This document shows positions 62,063 through 64,000 of a stretch of 64,000 bases of DNA, piece after piece. Position 1 is the first letter of the stretch. The number at the start of each line of letters is the position of its first letter. The translations under genes were made by a program, and so were the position numbers. The notes below the pieces were generated by a model that did no database searches, was not told where the DNA came from, and was given only the letters and a program-made list of their open reading frames with translations. This DNA comes from Phenylobacterium sp. (GTDB lineage: Bacteria; Pseudomonadota; Alphaproteobacteria; Caulobacterales; Caulobacteraceae), in NCBI RefSeq assembly GCF_030679875.1, contig NZ_JAUXSP010000015.1, forward strand, positions 248,001-312,000, in the 5' to 3' direction.

Positions 62063-63361
62063 ATGGATTTCGAATATTCGGCACGACAGAAGGCCCTGAT
62101 CGCCCGGGTCAGCGCCTTCATGGACGAGCATGTGATCCCCGCCGTCCCCCTCTATGAGGCCCAGCAGGCGGAAGGGCCGCGGTGGAAGGTTCTGCCTGTC
62201 ATTGAGGATCTGAAGACCAAGGCCAGGGCCGCGGGCCTGTGGAACATGTTCATGCCGCCGTCCTCCGGCGTCGCCCACGTGGATGACAGCTTCGCCTTCG
62301 AGGGCCAACAGCTGACCAATCTGGAATACGCGCCCATCGCCGAGCTTCTGGGGCGGGTGGAGTTCGCCTCCGAGGTCTTCAACTGCTCAGCGCCGGACAC
62401 CGGCAATATGGAGATCCTGAACCGCTACGGGACCCTGGCCCAAAAGGAACGCTGGCTGCGACCGCTGATGAATGGCGAGATCCGCTCGGCCTTCCTGATG
62501 ACCGAACCCCAGGTGGCCTCGTCTGACGCCACCAATATCGAGACCCGCATCGAGCGCGACGGCGACCACTATGTGATCAACGGGCGCAAGTGGTGGTCGT
62601 CCGGCATGGGCGATCCCCGCTGCAAGGTCGCCATCGTCATGGGCAAGACCGACATGGAGGCCCCGCGCCACCAGCAGCAGAGTCAGGTCCTGGTCCCCAT
62701 GGACGCGCCCGGGGTGAAGATCGTGCGGATGCTGCCGGTGTTCGGCTATGACGACGCGCCCCACGGCCACGCCGAGGCGGTTCTGGAGAATGTCCGGGTG
62801 CCGGTGAATGAGGCCCTGCTGCTGGGCGAGGGGCGTGGTTTCGAGATCAGTCAGGCGCGCCTGGGGCCCGGCCGCATCCACCACTGCATGCGCACCATCG
62901 GCGCGGCCGAGGTCGCCCTGGAAAAGATGTGCCGCCGGCTCAAGAGCCGCACGGCCTTCGGCAAGACGATCGCCGAACACTCGGTCTGGGAGGAACGCAT
63001 CGCCCGGGCCCGCATCGATATCGAGATGACCCGCCTGCTCTGCCTGAAGGCCGCTGACATGATGGACAAGGCCGGCAACAAGGTGGCCCGGCTGGAGATC
63101 GCCATGATCAAGGTCCAGGCCCCGACCATGGCGCTCAAGGTCATCGACGACGCCATCCAGGCTCATGGGGGCGCCGGCGTGACCAGCGATTTCGGCCTGG
63201 CCAAGGCCTATGCCGGCCAGCGCACCCTGCGGCTGGCCGACGGTCCCGACGAGGTCCACAACCGGACCATCGCGCGGATGGAGCTGGCCAAGTACGGGGA
63301 TCTGCGGGGGAGGCTGGAAGCCGAACAGGACGCCCAGCGCGTGCCCGTGGGCTCGCGCTGA
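62063..63361 (+). CDS. Acyl-CoA dehydrogenase (ACAD10/11-like subgroup)
   Basis: 432 aa from ATG 62063. [55 protein letters not shown] and RTAFGKTI mirror the divergent paralog, and [11 protein letters not shown] is shared. At the catalytic position it also has LADGPDEVH, with Asp in place of Glu. [18 protein letters not shown] is the conserved helix near the FAD. Probably oxidises a different acyl chain from its neighbour; both need ETF. The first codon is 16 nt from the operator-like palindrome, so repression would be by blocking initiation. Confidence 0.93.
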   Translation: MDFEYSARQKALIARVSAFMDEHVIPAVPLYEAQQAEGPRWKVLPVIEDLKTKARAAGLWNMFMPPSSGVAHVDDSFAFEGQQLTNLEYAPIAELLGRVEFASEVFNCSAPDTGNMEILNRYGTLAQKERWLRPLMNGEIRSAFLMTEPQVASSDATNIETRIERDGDHYVINGRKWWSSGMGDPRCKVAIVMGKTDMEAPRHQQQSQVLVPMDAPGVKIVRMLPVFGYDDAPHGHAEAVLENVRVPVNEALLLGEGRGFEISQARLGPGRIHHCMRTIGAAEVALEKMCRRLKSRTAFGKTIAEHSVWEERIARARIDIEMTRLLCLKAADMMDKAGNKVARLEIAMIKVQAPTMALKVIDDAIQAHGGAGVTSDFGLAKAYAGQRTLRLADGPDEVHNRTIARMELAKYGDLRGRLEAEQDAQRVPVGSR

Positions 63362-63391
63362 ACGCCGGCGGCGGCTGAATTGGCGACTGGG

Positions 63392-64000
63392 TCAGGCGAC
63401 CCAGTCGTGCTTCAGCCGCCGCGATCCCACGATGAACAGCGCCGAGGCGACCAGATAGAAGACCAGCCCCGAATAGATGGCGTAGCGCAGGGACTCCTCG
63501 CCGAACCGCGGCGTCAGGGCGTCGGAAACCGCCCCGAAATACCAGGTGCCCAGGCCCAGGCCGATCAGGTTGTTGACGAACAGGAAGCAGGCCGAGGCGA
63601 CCGAGCGCTGGGCGACCGGGACCAGATGCTGGACCGCGGTGATCACGGGACCAAGCCAGGCGAGGTTGAGGCCCTGGGGGATAATGAACAGGAAGAAGGC
63701 CAGGGCCAGGGACTGGGACTGGATCGCCAGGAAGAAGCACGGCAGGGCGATCAGGAAAGCCCCGGCCGGCACCAGCAGATAGGCCGCCGGACGCTTGGGC
63801 CCCAGGCGGTCGCCGAGCCAGCCCCCCGCCCAGACGCCGATCACCCCGCCCACCAGGGTGATCACCCCGAGGAACAACGAGCGGTCCACCAGGCTCATGC
63901 CGAGGCTGCGCTCGAAGAAGGACGGCAGCCAGAAGGCCACGCCGTAACCGCAGACCGACGAGGCCGCGGCCCCCAGTGAAATCAGCCAGAAGCTGGGCTT
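63392..64000 (-). CDS. MFS transporter (5' part outside the window)
   Basis: 203 codons of the C-terminal half, open to the window edge. Six TM helices are visible, starting FWLISLGAAASSVCGYGVAF. The motif GVIGVWAGGWLGDRLGPKRP is the MFS loop between TM8 and TM9. FFLFIIPQGLNLAWLGPVIT and ASACFLFVNNLIGLGLG suggest the Spinster/sugar-phosphate-like or anion-cation-symporter branch. Substrate unknown. It converges on the acyl-CoA dehydrogenase gene, 30 nt apart. Confidence 0.88.
   Translation of the reverse strand, partial: KPSFWLISLGAAASSVCGYGVAFWLPSFFERSLGMSLVDRSLFLGVITLVGGVIGVWAGGWLGDRLGPKRPAAYLLVPAGAFLIALPCFFLAIQSQSLALAFFLFIIPQGLNLAWLGPVITAVQHLVPVAQRSVASACFLFVNNLIGLGLGTWYFGAVSDALTPRFGEESLRYAIYSGLVFYLVASALFIVGSRRLKHDWVA

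Overview
The window is high-GC bacterial DNA with dense gene packing and no integrases, transposases or phage genes. Several markers point to the alphaproteobacterial family Caulobacteraceae (Caulobacter or Phenylobacterium-like): a GapR (DUF2312) nucleoid protein, a CpdR-type single-domain response regulator beside an N-formylglutamate amidohydrolase, an orphan motA, a TipF-like EAL protein, a DUF3035/BamF lipoprotein, and large TonB receptors. The genus is an inference.

Layout. 1-2 kb: tail of an NtrC-type regulator, gapR, a HAD hydrolase and rpmJ. 3-8.2 kb: a leftward five-gene operon (TonB receptor, PepSY membrane protein, DUF2271, DUF4198, ApbE) that reads as an iron/metal uptake and flavin-based extracytoplasmic electron-transfer unit; the DUF2271 protein carries the SGAT motif that ApbE-type FMN transferases modify. 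8.2-15 kb: a possible Fur-like region with a tiny transcription unit, an MltB-like transglycosylase, an MFS carrier, motA, an Ala-rich lipoprotein, mnmC and a DUF6491-type lipoprotein. 15-18 kb: a second TonB receptor broken by one in-frame TAA. 18-24 kb: acetyltransferase, tRNA-Val(GAC), cpdR, N-formylglutamate amidohydrolase, a candidate sRNA, typA and an aminotransferase. 24-34 kb: acetyltransferase and SDR, two tandem extensin-like proteins, an M20 peptidase, a ClpP paralog, a GH13 glucosidase, a Rieske oxygenase, a hypothetical protein, an alpha/beta hydrolase and a GST. 34.7-42 kb: a methylsuccinyl-CoA-dehydrogenase-like enzyme, two TetR regulators, a HIG1 protein, a cobalamin adenosyltransferase, etfBA and 3-hydroxybutyryl-CoA dehydrogenase. 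42-56 kb: mainly housekeeping (tipF-like, HAD, MaoC, ribF, ileS, lspA, bamF-like, mutL, yjhX-like, rsmD, an RluB-like synthase with a repetitive tail, tadA). 56-64 kb: SDR, acetyltransferases, a second candidate sRNA, a tandem TauE/SafE pair, two divergent acyl-CoA dehydrogenases and a partial MFS gene.

How parts work together. Three acyl-CoA dehydrogenases, ETF, 3-hydroxyacyl-CoA dehydrogenase, MaoC hydratase and several SDRs make acyl-CoA oxidation the main metabolic theme. The adenosyltransferase would supply coenzyme B12 for the mutases of an ethylmalonyl-CoA or propionyl-CoA route, and ETF would take electrons from the dehydrogenases. A PsrA-like palindrome (CAAAC-N4-GTTTG) lies between the two divergent dehydrogenases.

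The most notable signals not explained by ordinary genes are two small RNA loci about 37 kb apart. Both carry the same 16-nt stretch (GGGCGTTTCCTCCCTA) between a small GCCC/GGGC hairpin and a strong terminator, resembling the alphaproteobacterial MmgR/suhB-type sRNAs. Other points of interest are the nonsense-interrupted TonB receptor, a ClpP paralog with a Ser-His-Asn triad, the SGAT-bearing DUF2271 operon, and a head-to-head tadA/rluB arrangement with essentially no intergenic space. I did not find a clearly new multi-gene system such as a defence island.
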